A stretch of 15,669 nucleotides of DNA from JBGTCY01 sp041748615 (GCA_041748615.1 JBGTCY010000037.1:1-15669); one strand, 5' to 3'; shown: positions 1 to 7,781, numbered from the stretch's first letter. The notes: generated from the letters alone by a model not told the origin. A program made the numbers and translations.

Positions 1-1482
1 TTTTTTTTCAAAGAAAAAAACACCCGCTCCATAAATTAAAAACAAAAATAGGTTGAGGATGAAAGCCATCATTTGAGATATGTTTAATTCTGAGTGCAAC
101 CAAACACTCGTGCCATAAACCAATAATGCTCCCGCGATTAACATCAAAATTTTTCCGGTGGCATAAGGAACCGCGTAATTTTTTTGACCTAACACATAAG
201 AAATTACAGTCATGGTGAAATAACAAGCCAAAGTAGCCCAGGCAGCTCCCATATAGCCGAGTTGTGGAATCAACAATATATTCAGAAAAATCGTGATGAA
301 TGCGCCCGCCACGGAAATCCATGCACCGGTCATTGTTTTATCCGTGAGTTTGTACCAAACTGAAAGGTTGTAATAAATTCCCAAAAAAAGATTAGCGAGC
401 AGCAGCAATGGCACTATTTTTAATCCTTCATGGTATGCTGGACCGATAAAATGTTTAATGATGTCCATGAACAACATCACTCCAAGAAAAATCATACTTC
501 CCACGATGACAAAATACCGCATGGCAAGCGCGTAGTTTTCTTTTGCGCCCGCCTTGCCGGATTGTGAAAAAAAGAAGGGATCGGCAGCATAGCGGTAAGC
601 CTGCGTGAACAACGTCATCAGGACGGATAATTTGTAACACGCGCCATAGATGCCGAGTTGCGCCATGTTTTCTTCATAAGTATAAGGCAATAGAAATTTC
701 AGCAACACACGGTCGAACAATTCATTGATGACGCCAGCCATTCCCACCACCATGAGCGGGAGGGCGTAGCGCATCATTTTTTTCCACAATGAAAAATCAA
801 ACTGCCACCGGGTTCCCAATATTTCCGGTATAAGCAGCAGCAGCGTGATGAAACTGGCCGCTACATTCGAAAGAAAAATGTAAGATACCTCAACTTTTTC
901 AGGTACAAACCATGAGGTAGTCCACCCGTTTTCAACCAATAAGGGAGCAGCCCATATAAACCAGAGATTCAACAAGATATTGATAAAAATTCCCACCAGC
1001 TTTATGACAGCAAAGCGTACGGGCTTATTTTCAGCACGCATCCGTGCAAACGGAATCACGGAAAGCGCATCAAAAGAAAATATGAATGCAAACCAGATAA
1101 TGAACAGACGATAATTCCCGGCATTTAATGATTGCAGAGAGGTGTTTTCTACGGTGAGCGCTTCAGCGATATTGCCGGAAAATAAAATGAGCAGCAGTGA
1201 AAATATCAAACTGCTGATTAATAGGGAAAGCCAGGAAGTGGCATACGTCTTTTCCCTTCCAGCCGTCTGTTCGAATCTAAAAAAAGCGGTTTCCATGCCA
1301 TATGTGAACAACACGATGAAGAAGCCCGCGTAGGCATACATTTCAGTCACCACGCCATATTCAGCAGTTTGAGTCAACGCGCGCGTGTAAATCGGCACAA
1401 GCAGATAGTTGAACAGCCTTCCTATGATGCTGCTCATGCCGTAAACGGCAGTCTGACCGGCAAGTTTTTTCAGAATAGACAA
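1..1482 (-). CDS. Wzx-like polysaccharide flippase (3' end cut by window edge)
   Basis: This is an integral membrane protein of the MATE/MOP-type polysaccharide biosynthesis (Wzx, RfbX-like) family, expected to flip lipid-linked glycans across the inner membrane. The frame stays open for 494 codons from 1482 to the left edge, so the C-terminus is missing. Seen directly: a strongly hydrophobic, many-times membrane-spanning sequence, an N-terminal amphipathic stretch (LKKLAGQTAVYGMSSIIGR) and the motif YGMETAFFRF, both familiar from Bacteroidota flippases. I chose the TTG at 1482 (protein begins MSILKKLAGQ) because the first in-frame ATG, at 1438, would remove the conserved first helix; an in-frame stop lies upstream near 1590. 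The gene is divergent from the rraA-family gene and shares its strand with the glycan-type genes at 2159-6257. Family confidence is high; the transported substrate is unknown. Confidence 0.88.
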   Translation of the reverse strand, partial: MSILKKLAGQTAVYGMSSIIGRLFNYLLVPIYTRALTQTAEYGVVTEMYAYAGFFIVLFTYGMETAFFRFEQTAGREKTYATSWLSLLISSLIFSLLLILFSGNIAEALTVENTSLQSLNAGNYRLFIIWFAFIFSFDALSVIPFARMRAENKPVRFAVIKLVGIFINILLNLWFIWAAPLLVENGWTTSWFVPEKVEVSYIFLSNVAASFITLLLLIPEILGTRWQFDFSLWKKMMRYALPLMVVGMAGVINELFDRVLLKFLLPYTYEENMAQLGIYGACYKLSVLMTLFTQAYRYAADPFFFSQSGKAGAKENYALAMRYFVIVGSMIFLGVMLFMDIIKHFIGPAYHEGLKIVPLLLLANLFLGIYYNLSVWYKLTDKTMTGAWISVAGAFITIFLNILLIPQLGYMGAAWATLACYFTMTVISYVLGQKNYAVPYATGKILMLIAGALLVYGTSVWLHSELNISQMMAFILNLFLFLIYGAGVFFFEKK

Positions 1483-1675
1483 AGTCTCAACGAATCGGGT
1501 AAAAATAAGTTCTTTGATTTTGTGCCGGAAAGAAAGTTGTGAGTAGGGGAGTGTGGATAGAATGGACTGATGAAATCTGTAAAGAATTTACAAGTTGAGA
1601 AAATGCAACAGTATGCGGTCAAAATTTGAAAAATTCAGACAGGAATACCAATTTCGTTTTCAAAATCAATAAAAC

Positions 1676-2155
1676 ATGGACATTAAAACTGCCGACCTCT
1701 GCGACCAACACGAAGGAAAATTGCAAATAGCACAACCGCTTTTTAAAAGTTTCGGAATAAAAAAATCTTTCGGAGGCAGGATTGTCACGGTAAAAGTTTT
1801 TGAAGACAATGTGCTGGTGAAAAAAATGCTGGGTGAAAACGGAACCGGAAAAGTATTGGTGGTGGATGGTGGAGGTTCTCTTCGTTGCGCCCTGATGGGC
1901 GACCTGCTGGGTGAAATAGCGGTGAAAAACGAATGGGAAGGCGTCATTATCTACGGTTGCATCCGTGACTCTGATGAAATCAACCGTCAGCAGATAGGGG
2001 TGAAAGCGTTGAACACAAATCCTCAAAAAAGCGTAAAGGGCGGTGTCGGTGAAGTCAACATTCCCGTGAAATTCGCGGATGTCACTTTTCAGCCGGAAGC
2101 ATTCGTTTATTCCGATGAAGACGGCATCATCGTGTCAGCGGAGAAATTGTTGTAG
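1676..2155 (+). CDS. RraA-family protein, probable 4-hydroxy-4-methyl-2-oxoglutarate aldolase type
   Basis: The 159-residue protein matches the RraA fold along its whole length: N-terminal DLCD, SFGGRIVTVKVFEDN, VLVVDGGGSLR near residues 61-70, NEWEGVIIYG near 86-94 and a C-terminal DEDGIIVS. E. coli RraA (161 residues) inhibits RNase E, while relatives are class II HMG/CHA aldolases and oxaloacetate decarboxylases. Here D76, R97, D98 and E101 form the D-X20-R-D-X2-E signature of the aldolases, which E. coli RraA lacks at these positions. I therefore infer a metal-dependent aldolase or decarboxylase rather than a dedicated RNase inhibitor. The ATG start fits the family's N-terminus. The gene stands alone on the plus strand, converging on the SDR gene with a 3-bp gap and diverging from the flippase. 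Its substrate is unknown. Confidence 0.88.
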   Translation: MDIKTADLCDQHEGKLQIAQPLFKSFGIKKSFGGRIVTVKVFEDNVLVKKMLGENGTGKVLVVDGGGSLRCALMGDLLGEIAVKNEWEGVIIYGCIRDSDEINRQQIGVKALNTNPQKSVKGGVGEVNIPVKFADVTFQPEAFVYSDEDGIIVSAEKLL

Positions 2156-2158
2156 CCC

Positions 2159-2962
2159 CTAAATAGCCGTCCACCCGCCATCCACCACGAGATTTGCACC
2201 TGTCATATAAGCGGAAGCATCACTCGCGAGAAAAACCAGCGCACCTTTGTAGTCGGTGGGAGAAGCCATTCTGCCAAGCAGTGTTTTGTCGGAATAATTC
2301 TTTACAAAAAATTCGTGCTGATTATTTTCCACGCCACCGGGCGAAAGCGTATTGACACGGACGCCTTTTTTTCCCCAATATGCCGCCAGAAACCGGGTGA
2401 AGTTGATGACCGCACCTTTGGTTACCGGGTAAGCAGCGGATTTGTAAAATGTTTGTTTGCCCTGTTCATCGCGGTAAATGGATTGGTCGGGACCCACCAT
2501 GCCGTAAGTGGAGGCGATGTTGATGATGCTGCCTTTGCCGCGCTCAGCCATTGGTGTACCCAGAATCTGTGAACAGAGAAATACCCCGGTCACATTCACA
2601 TCCAATGACTGCTGAAACATTTCCAAAGGATAGTTTTCAAACTTCGATTGTTCAGCCGCCATCGCGGGATTTTCAAACATATCATTCATGGCGGCATTAT
2701 TAACCAGCACATCAATTTGTCCGAATTGTTTCAGAATGATTTCCCGCGCGTTCATCACGGACGCGCGGTCGCTTACATTCATCGCGATGCCGAGATGTTC
2801 ATTGCCCAATGATGCGGCAAACGACTTGACTTTTTCTTCTACAATATCCGCTGCGACAACTTTTGCGCCTGCTTCAGCCAAGGCTGCGCAATGATGTTTT
2901 CCAATCAATCCGCAGGCGCCCGTGACGATTGCGACTTTATTTTTTAATGAAAAAAGCTCCAT
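2159..2962 (-). CDS. SDR-family oxidoreductase, flagellin/nonulosonate modification type
   Basis: This is a classical-length (267 residues) short-chain dehydrogenase/reductase, an NAD(P)-dependent cytosolic enzyme. Seen: cofactor motif TGACGLIG at residues 14-21 (the glycine is shifted relative to TGxxxGxG, as in several sugar-linked SDRs), NNAA at 88-91, N123 in DVNVTG, and the catalytic S151, Y178 and K182 (YPVTK). The stretches INIASTYGMVGPDQ, LSPGGVENNQ and VVDGGWTA resemble the PtmA-like SDRs found in flagellin and legionaminic acid modification loci; this link rests on remembered family sequence. A TTG at 2989 would add nine residues, but the ATG at 2962 gives the normal SDR N-terminus and avoids overlap with the small membrane gene ending at 2973. 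It is probably the last gene of the minus-strand glycan operon. The substrate is unknown, most likely a sugar intermediate. Confidence 0.88.
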   Translation of the reverse strand: MELFSLKNKVAIVTGACGLIGKHHCAALAEAGAKVVAADIVEEKVKSFAASLGNEHLGIAMNVSDRASVMNAREIILKQFGQIDVLVNNAAMNDMFENPAMAAEQSKFENYPLEMFQQSLDVNVTGVFLCSQILGTPMAERGKGSIINIASTYGMVGPDQSIYRDEQGKQTFYKSAAYPVTKGAVINFTRFLAAYWGKKGVRVNTLSPGGVENNQHEFFVKNYSDKTLLGRMASPTDYKGALVFLASDASAYMTGANLVVDGGWTAI

Positions 2963-2972
2963 GAAGTTTGTT

Positions 2973-3119
2973 TTAATAAAAGGATTCAAAAATGGGCAAA
3001 AGACTTCTGCCCGCAGTGATTAAATAAAGCGCAAGTCCCGTGAACAAGATTAAAAAAACGAGCGCAGCGTAAACCACTATTTGTTCACCCCTGCTCAGAT
3101 TGTTTTCATGTTGATTCAT
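2973..3119 (-). CDS. small single-span membrane protein, 48 residues
   Basis: A short gene starts at the ATG at 3119 and ends with TAA at 2973. The product begins MNQHENNLSRGEQ, has one hydrophobic segment at about residues 14-36 (IVVYAALVFLILFTGLALYLI) and ends with a short polar tail LLPIFESFY. The composition is that of a single-pass inner-membrane protein. The gene overlaps the 3' end of the DUF6044-like gene by 14 bp and stops 10 bp before the SDR start, so it fits exactly into an otherwise uncoding gap of the operon, and the overlap suggests translational coupling. I do not recognise the family. Tiny TM proteins (such as DUF5989) accompany other Bacteroidota surface-sugar genes, but similarity is limited to general layout. 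It may be a partner or stabiliser of the large membrane protein encoded just upstream; this is inference. Confidence 0.6.
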   Translation of the reverse strand: MNQHENNLSRGEQIVVYAALVFLILFTGLALYLITAGRSLLPIFESFY

Positions 3120-4884
3120 ACAAATAAATTTTCCAGTAACTATCGCTTAGTTCAAATTGCCGGAGCAATTTTAAACCACTCTTTTCCGGCTGATTGATTC
3201 GGCAGGTTGAAAACAGATATTGACCGCCCATCTTTTTAAACGCCTCCGGATTGATTTCAAAATTCTGTAAAACAACATCCTGATTTTTACCAATCATAAA
3301 ATGCCTGTCGCGCGTTCCCATTTCGGAAGCGAAGAGATAGCAACGATTGCCCCAGGCATCAAAATACTTTCTGATTTCCTCATTCTTTTCCAACTCGGGA
3401 GCGATGATTTCCCGAAATTGACTTTTATGTTGAAGCGGATAAATCGCCTGCAATCCGTCCAGCGTATAAAATCCATTGTACTGCGCGATGCTCGGATTCA
3501 TACCGAGGCTTGCCACACGGTATTCACTTTTCGGAAGTCCGATGAATTGCTCGATTTCCTGAAACAACGGTTCCGAAAAAAAATCTTTGTAAGAAGGTTT
3601 CAATTGCCTGCCGGAAAGTTGACGCATGTTGTGCAACCATTCGTCATTGCTGAAAAAAGCCGAGATAAAAGCGCAACAAAGAATGACTGTTACCGGCAAT
3701 CGCATTTTTTGAATCCCCTGCAATTTAGCAAGTGAAACCGCCAGGAGCAGCATCCAGATGAGCGGTAGCAAAATGATAAAACGGTTCGCCTTGAATGTAA
3801 TCAGGAATGGAAGCATGTCACCGAATACATGAGCGATATAAATATAGGAACCATAGAGCAGACAAATCACAGCCGCAGAGAGTAACAAATATTTTAACCA
3901 GCGATTATTCCCAAAAAAATACAATGCGAAAAAAGCGGCAATCAAAACAGGCAACGTCACTGTTGTGCCGACATGATAATGCGCGAAAAAAAACGGGTAA
4001 ACCGAATCCAGCAGACTTTGTATAAAACCAACATCCTGTTGTTCGAAGATGTTATAAGCTTCCCGGTGCGAAATAAATTCACTGTTGAAAAATGAAAGTT
4101 GAATCATCTGAAAATTAACGAGAGCATACATCACCGCCATCAAGACCATTGCTCCGAAAAGCCGGAAATGGAAGTGACGTTTTATTAAAGTATAAACAAG
4201 CAGCGTCAAACCCATTGCAAACAATACCGAAGTGCCCGCCCAAACAATGGAAGAATAAAAAGGGAACAAAAAGAAGATGAGAAAATCAATAAGGCTGTCG
4301 CGTTTTTTCAGAATATTTAAAACCGCCAGCAGCAACAACGGCTGACCAGCAACCGATATGCCGAAGGAATTGAAAAAGGGAATCATGCTGAAACACAGTG
4401 AAACCGCCAGCGCAATATTCCACTGATGTTGCTCTTTCAGAAAATGTGTTTTCAACAACAAATACATCGCCACAAAAGCGATGGTGTGAATCAGCGCATA
4501 ATTAATGAGATAACCCCAATAACTTCCGAACAACATGACCAACAACATCGGCACTGAAAATCCTGACGGGAAAGCGTTTCTTTCAACTCCGTTCATCACC
4601 TGCGCTATTTTGGCATCCGCTGAAAATTCAAATGCCATCCCGTTAATTTTCAGCAAATGCAGCCACATCCACTCTCCTTCAAGATTGTCATGAATCCGGA
4701 TGTAAGCGCCATCGCCCTGGATAAAAAAAGGCAGAAAGTGAATCAGGAATGCCAGGAATAGCAGCGCTAATGTTTTGTTTTGAATCTTTCCTGCTGGATG
4801 ATGAAGGGATATAGGATTGCCATTTTTCGAGTGAAATGTCGTGTTGATTTTTGAAAAATCAGAAATAAAAGATTTTTTTTTCAA
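3106..4884 (-). CDS. polytopic membrane protein, DUF6044 (YkoS)-like
   Basis: The 592-residue protein has a basic, polar N-terminus of about 35 residues, a first membrane segment at about 37-56, a loop with the motif YIRIHDNLEGEW (61-72), roughly ten to eleven more hydrophobic segments up to about residue 411, and a soluble C-terminal domain (about 420-592) containing GFYTLDGLQAIYPL and YFDAWGNRCYLF. The HDNL loop and the GFYTLDG region match what I remember of the DUF6044 family (B. subtilis YkoS), whose membrane architecture recalls GT-C glycosyltransferases. No enzymatic activity is established. The start is TTG at 4884: an in-frame stop lies 15 bp upstream and there is no ATG before the first membrane helix. 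It follows the aminotransferase gene by 32 bp and overlaps the small membrane gene downstream. A role in glycan transfer at the envelope is plausible but unproven. Confidence 0.75.
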   Translation of the reverse strand: MKKKSFISDFSKINTTFHSKNGNPISLHHPAGKIQNKTLALLFLAFLIHFLPFFIQGDGAYIRIHDNLEGEWMWLHLLKINGMAFEFSADAKIAQVMNGVERNAFPSGFSVPMLLVMLFGSYWGYLINYALIHTIAFVAMYLLLKTHFLKEQHQWNIALAVSLCFSMIPFFNSFGISVAGQPLLLLAVLNILKKRDSLIDFLIFFLFPFYSSIVWAGTSVLFAMGLTLLVYTLIKRHFHFRLFGAMVLMAVMYALVNFQMIQLSFFNSEFISHREAYNIFEQQDVGFIQSLLDSVYPFFFAHYHVGTTVTLPVLIAAFFALYFFGNNRWLKYLLLSAAVICLLYGSYIYIAHVFGDMLPFLITFKANRFIILLPLIWMLLLAVSLAKLQGIQKMRLPVTVILCCAFISAFFSNDEWLHNMRQLSGRQLKPSYKDFFSEPLFQEIEQFIGLPKSEYRVASLGMNPSIAQYNGFYTLDGLQAIYPLQHKSQFREIIAPELEKNEEIRKYFDAWGNRCYLFASEMGTRDRHFMIGKNQDVVLQNFEINPEAFKKMGGQYLFSTCRINQPEKSGLKLLRQFELSDSYWKIYLYEST

Positions 4885-4916
4885 AGGAGATAAAAATTAA
4901 ATCACACCACTCCCGA

Positions 4917-6257
4917 TTAAACTTTAGCGGCTTTCGGTTTGATATTGAAATCACTCACTTTTCTGAAAACCGCCTGCACCGGTTCTCCTTTCAGATAAGT
5001 TCCAATATTTTTTTCATCCACCGCTTTTTTTAATATTGGCAGCACCTCACGATACACTTTGAGTGTATAAGCTATGTCCTCATCCGTGTGGCTGAAACTC
5101 ATGTTATGAAAACCGCCCCAAAGGATGCCGCGTTTTATCATTTCCTGTTGCACCAATGATTTCATTAGCAGTGGGTCACCGGCAGCTGCATTGAAATTGA
5201 CAATCGAACGGCAGTCATAGCCCGAACAATTGGTGTAATCCATGCCTGATTCATTGGCAATTTTGTTGTAGCCTTCCTTCAGCAGTTTGCCTTTTTCCGC
5301 CAGGTATGCGGGTACATTTTTTTCACGCAATTCATTTATCGTTGCTTTGGCAGCCGCCAGCGATAATGCTTCTCCGCCAAACGTGGTGAAAAAAAACACT
5401 TCTTCTTCAAACAATTGCATCACATCTTTTCTGCCCGTCAAAAATGCAACCGGCATCCCGTTGGCAACCGCCTTGGAATAAGTGGCAAGGTCCGGTTTTA
5501 TGTTGAAATATTCCTGCGCTCCGCCCAACGCGATGCGAAATCCCGTCCACATTTCATCGAAGATTAACAGTGTTCCGTTTTCCTTGCAGAGTATTTGCAA
5601 CTGATGGAGGAAATTATTTTTTGGCGCTTCAAAGACAAACGGCTCTAAGATGACTGCGGCAGTATCCGCATCCAGCGCTTTTTTCACGGATTCCAAATCA
5701 TTGTAACCAAAAGTATAAGTCAGTTCCTTCACTTCCTGCGGGATTCCCTTGTTGCGCGAAGTGATGCCGATATACCAATCATGCCAGCCGTGGTAACCGC
5801 AGCACAGCACTTTGCTCCTTCCCGTGAACGCGCGCGCCACTCTCACTGCCGCGCTCGTCACATCCGCGCCCGTTTTGCTGATGCGGACAGACTCGGCATT
5901 CGGAATAATTTCATGCAACAGTTCGCACACCTCCACTTCCAATTCGTGCATCAACGAAAATGTGATGCCGTCTTCCAACTGTTTGCGGACAGCTTCATCC
6001 ACTTTGTCATAAGCATATCCCAATGAAACGGGACCGATGCCCATGTTGTAATCAATGTATTCATTGCCGTCAACATCCCACACGCGGGCGCCTTTGCCAC
6101 GTTTCAGATATTTGGGAGCAACTCCGTTCACGAATTGCGTTGGTCCTTTCGCAAGCGTCTGCGTAACCGGGTGCATGATTTTCTTTGCCCGCTCAAAAAG
6201 TTCGTTGGAGCGGGAAATATCAGGATAATTTTCGTTGAAAGAGGGAGTATTAGGCAT
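4917..6257 (-). CDS. class III PLP-dependent aminotransferase, glutamate-1-semialdehyde aminomutase-like
   Basis: The 446-residue enzyme belongs to fold-type I, class III aminotransferases of the glutamate-1-semialdehyde 2,1-aminomutase group. Seen: KTGADVTSAAVRVARAFTGR (128-147), the aromatic cofactor-stacking region GYHGWHDWY (154-162), LIFDEMWTGFR with D234 for the pyridine nitrogen, and the Schiff-base lysine K262 in TYSKAVANG. The YHGWHDWY motif and the gene context differ from the heme-pathway HemL (typically YHGHAD), so I read it as a paralogue making an amino sugar or other decorating group for a surface glycan, not tetrapyrroles. ATG start at 6257, then apparently the first gene of a minus-strand operon with the DUF6044-like, small TM and SDR genes. 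No recognisable promoter was found upstream. The exact amino acceptor is unknown. Confidence 0.88.
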   Translation of the reverse strand: MPNTPSFNENYPDISRSNELFERAKKIMHPVTQTLAKGPTQFVNGVAPKYLKRGKGARVWDVDGNEYIDYNMGIGPVSLGYAYDKVDEAVRKQLEDGITFSLMHELEVEVCELLHEIIPNAESVRISKTGADVTSAAVRVARAFTGRSKVLCCGYHGWHDWYIGITSRNKGIPQEVKELTYTFGYNDLESVKKALDADTAAVILEPFVFEAPKNNFLHQLQILCKENGTLLIFDEMWTGFRIALGGAQEYFNIKPDLATYSKAVANGMPVAFLTGRKDVMQLFEEEVFFFTTFGGEALSLAAAKATINELREKNVPAYLAEKGKLLKEGYNKIANESGMDYTNCSGYDCRSIVNFNAAAGDPLLMKSLVQQEMIKRGILWGGFHNMSFSHTDEDIAYTLKVYREVLPILKKAVDEKNIGTYLKGEPVQAVFRKVSDFNIKPKAAKV

Positions 6258-6341
6258 GTTTGAATTTTTAAAACTGAATTGTTTTTTTTAAGGGTACAAA
6301 GAAACGAAAGAGGAATTGAATTTTTGTGAATGAAAAAGTTG

Positions 6342-6355
6342 ATGATTTAAATCAT
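6342..6355. promoter_or_regulatory. perfect 14-bp palindrome, candidate FNR/CRP-family operator
   Basis: ATGATTTAAATCAT is a perfect palindrome whose core TGAT-N4-ATCA matches the spacing of the FNR/DNR box (TTGAT-N4-ATCAA) at four of five bases in each half. Its centre (6348.5) lies about 41.5 bp before a start site predicted from the -7-like TACCTTCG at 6379-6386, the class II activator position. AT-rich palindromes also occur by chance, so this is a candidate only. Confidence 0.4.
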
Positions 6356-6378
6356 AAACTCTCGATAATTTTTCTTTT

Positions 6379-6386
6379 TACCTTCG
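6379..6386 (+). promoter_or_regulatory. weak -7-like promoter element
   Basis: TACCTTCG differs by one base from the Bacteroidota -7 consensus TAnnTTTG. No TTTG -33 element is present at the correct distance; the region there reads TAAA/AAAC. That fits either an activator-dependent promoter or a chance match. If real, transcription would begin very close to the GTG at 6391. Confidence 0.28.
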
Positions 6387-6390
6387 TTGC

Positions 6391-6762
6391 GTGAAAGTTT
6401 TCGCTACACTCTCGCTTCTCTTTTTACTCCTCTTCCAGGTTTTCCTGAAAGTTGGAATCATCGGGTTTTATCAAATCAATAAAACTTTTATTACTGCCAA
6501 TTTTTGTGAAAACCGTGAAACACCGGAAATGCAGTGCAACGGAAAATGTTACCTGAGTAAACAACTGAAAAAAGCCGATGAGAAAAATGATGAAAATCAG
6601 TTGCCTCCGGTTTTTCGTGATTTACAGGAACTTCCGCCATTCATCACCGGAGAAATATCTTCCCAACAAATCACTACGCTGAGTATCTCGCTTTTTCAAC
6701 CTGCTTCTTCTCGTCTTCTTTTTAATTTCGCGCCCGGAATTTTCCATCCTCCGGCAGGTTGA
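6391..6762 (+). CDS. small membrane-anchored protein with three conserved-type cysteines
   Basis: The 123-residue product has an N-terminal hydrophobic segment (about 4-26) that could be a signal anchor or signal peptide, followed by FYQINKTFITANFCENRETPEMQCNGKCYLSKQLKK with C39, C49 and C53, then a polar linker and a C-terminal FHPP (118-121). This layout matches a small uncharacterised Bacteroidota family I have seen with the N-x-CxxNR...C-x-G-x-C-YL pattern; its function is not known. The cysteines would lie outside the cytoplasm and could bind a metal ion or form disulfides. The start is GTG at 6391, as there is no ATG before residue 47. It precedes the secreted Cys-rich protein by 51 bp, so the two probably form an operon. 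A metal-related or redox role is inference. Confidence 0.72.
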   Translation: MKVFATLSLLFLLLFQVFLKVGIIGFYQINKTFITANFCENRETPEMQCNGKCYLSKQLKKADEKNDENQLPPVFRDLQELPPFITGEISSQQITTLSISLFQPASSRLLFNFAPGIFHPPAG

Positions 6763-6813
6763 GTAGCTGCATCCCTGCTTTTTTTTCCATTTACTCAACT
6801 AACATTTTTATTT

Positions 6814-7710
6814 ATGCGTAAAATAATATTGATGCTCGCGTCATGTGTTATCATGCTGCCGGCACTCATGGCGTGTGGAGCTTGTGCCTGTTCATCAGGC
6901 AGTAATTATCTTGGCGTGCTTCCGCAGTTTCACAAAAACCTGACAGGCTTGCGCTGGAATCACCGCAGTTTTGAGTCACATTCAGGTTCGGAAACAGAAG
7001 CATCCTCGGAAACTTTCAATACTGTTGAACTCTGGGGCAGATTTTATCCGGCAAAACGCGTTCAGCTTTTCGCTTTTGTTCCGGTTCATTTTTTTGAAAG
7101 AAATATCCACCAAGCTAGCCAGTATGCACGCGGGTTAGGCGACATTTCCCTGATAGCCAATTATACAATTGTAAACACCGGAGACAGCCTGCGCAGCGAT
7201 TGGAAACACCTGCTGCTGGCGGGTGGCGGTATCAAATTGCCCACTGGAAGAAAAGGAGTTACCGATGGCGTTGAGCTTTTGCCTCCTGCCATGCAACCGG
7301 GTACGGGCAGCGTTGATTTTTTATTGAACACGATTTATACCGTGCGCATCCGTCAATTCGGAATTCAAACAGACGCTGAATATCGCCTCAACACCCGCAA
7401 TAAAAATGAATATCGCTTCGGGAACCGGTTCAGCGCGGCTACAAGGGTTTTTTACTGGAAAAAAGCAGGCAACTTCTCTTTCCTGCCAAGTGCGGGATTG
7501 TTTTTTGAAATGGCAGGATTGGATTCGGACAGCCGGTACGCGGTGACAGAAAGCGGTGGAGAAATGCTGCTTGGAATGGCAGGATTGGATATCTATTTCA
7601 AAAGATTCGTGACGGGTTTTAATTACCTGCAACCAGTTCATCATCATCTCGCTGATGGTCAAATTAAAGCCAGAGCAAGATGGCTGCTGAGCGCGGCTTA
7701 TATGTTTTAA
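6814..7710 (+). CDS. secreted Cys-rich probable outer-membrane beta-barrel protein
   Basis: The 298-residue product starts with a clear signal peptide (about 1-20) followed by CGACAC (C21, C24, C26); LMAC could act as an imperfect lipobox, but normal cleavage before C21 is also possible. The mature part has alternating aromatic and polar strands, many glycines and a final strand ending in AAYMF, typical of an outer-membrane barrel with a C-terminal aromatic residue. It resembles the transporter-like Bacteroidota family distantly related to the MetA-pathway/phenol-degradation barrels. The Cys cluster directly after the signal peptide suggests metal binding; this is inference. ATG start. It follows the small Cys protein in the same direction and faces the ORF6N gene. 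Substrate unknown. Confidence 0.7.
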   Translation: MRKIILMLASCVIMLPALMACGACACSSGSNYLGVLPQFHKNLTGLRWNHRSFESHSGSETEASSETFNTVELWGRFYPAKRVQLFAFVPVHFFERNIHQASQYARGLGDISLIANYTIVNTGDSLRSDWKHLLLAGGGIKLPTGRKGVTDGVELLPPAMQPGTGSVDFLLNTIYTVRIRQFGIQTDAEYRLNTRNKNEYRFGNRFSAATRVFYWKKAGNFSFLPSAGLFFEMAGLDSDSRYAVTESGGEMLLGMAGLDIYFKRFVTGFNYLQPVHHHLADGQIKARARWLLSAAYMF

Positions 7711-7720
7711 GAGGTTGGGT

Positions 7721-7743
7721 TTTTTATTCGTGCATTAGTGGCA
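7721..7743 (+). repeat. left arm of a 23-bp inverted repeat around the ORF6N gene
   Basis: Positions 7721-7743 (beginning TTTTTATTCGTGCATTAG) are the reverse complement of 8394-8416 at 22 of 23 bases; the single difference is at 7737. The two arms enclose the ORF6N gene and nothing else. Similar ATTCGTG/GTGGCA stretches recur in Bacteroidota intergenic DNA, from memory. Confidence 0.75.
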
Positions 7744-7781
7744 TTTTTGTTATCGTAAAAAAACCAACGTCTAATCCGCAC

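Noticed and set aside
1619..2026. 135-codon minus-strand frame opposite the rraA-family gene
   Set aside because: The protein has no recognisable pattern, and the plus-strand frame matches RraA along its full length.
2963..2989. Upstream TTG start for the SDR gene
   Set aside because: The added nine residues do not fit SDR N-termini and would overlap the end of the small membrane gene; the ATG at 2962 fits better.
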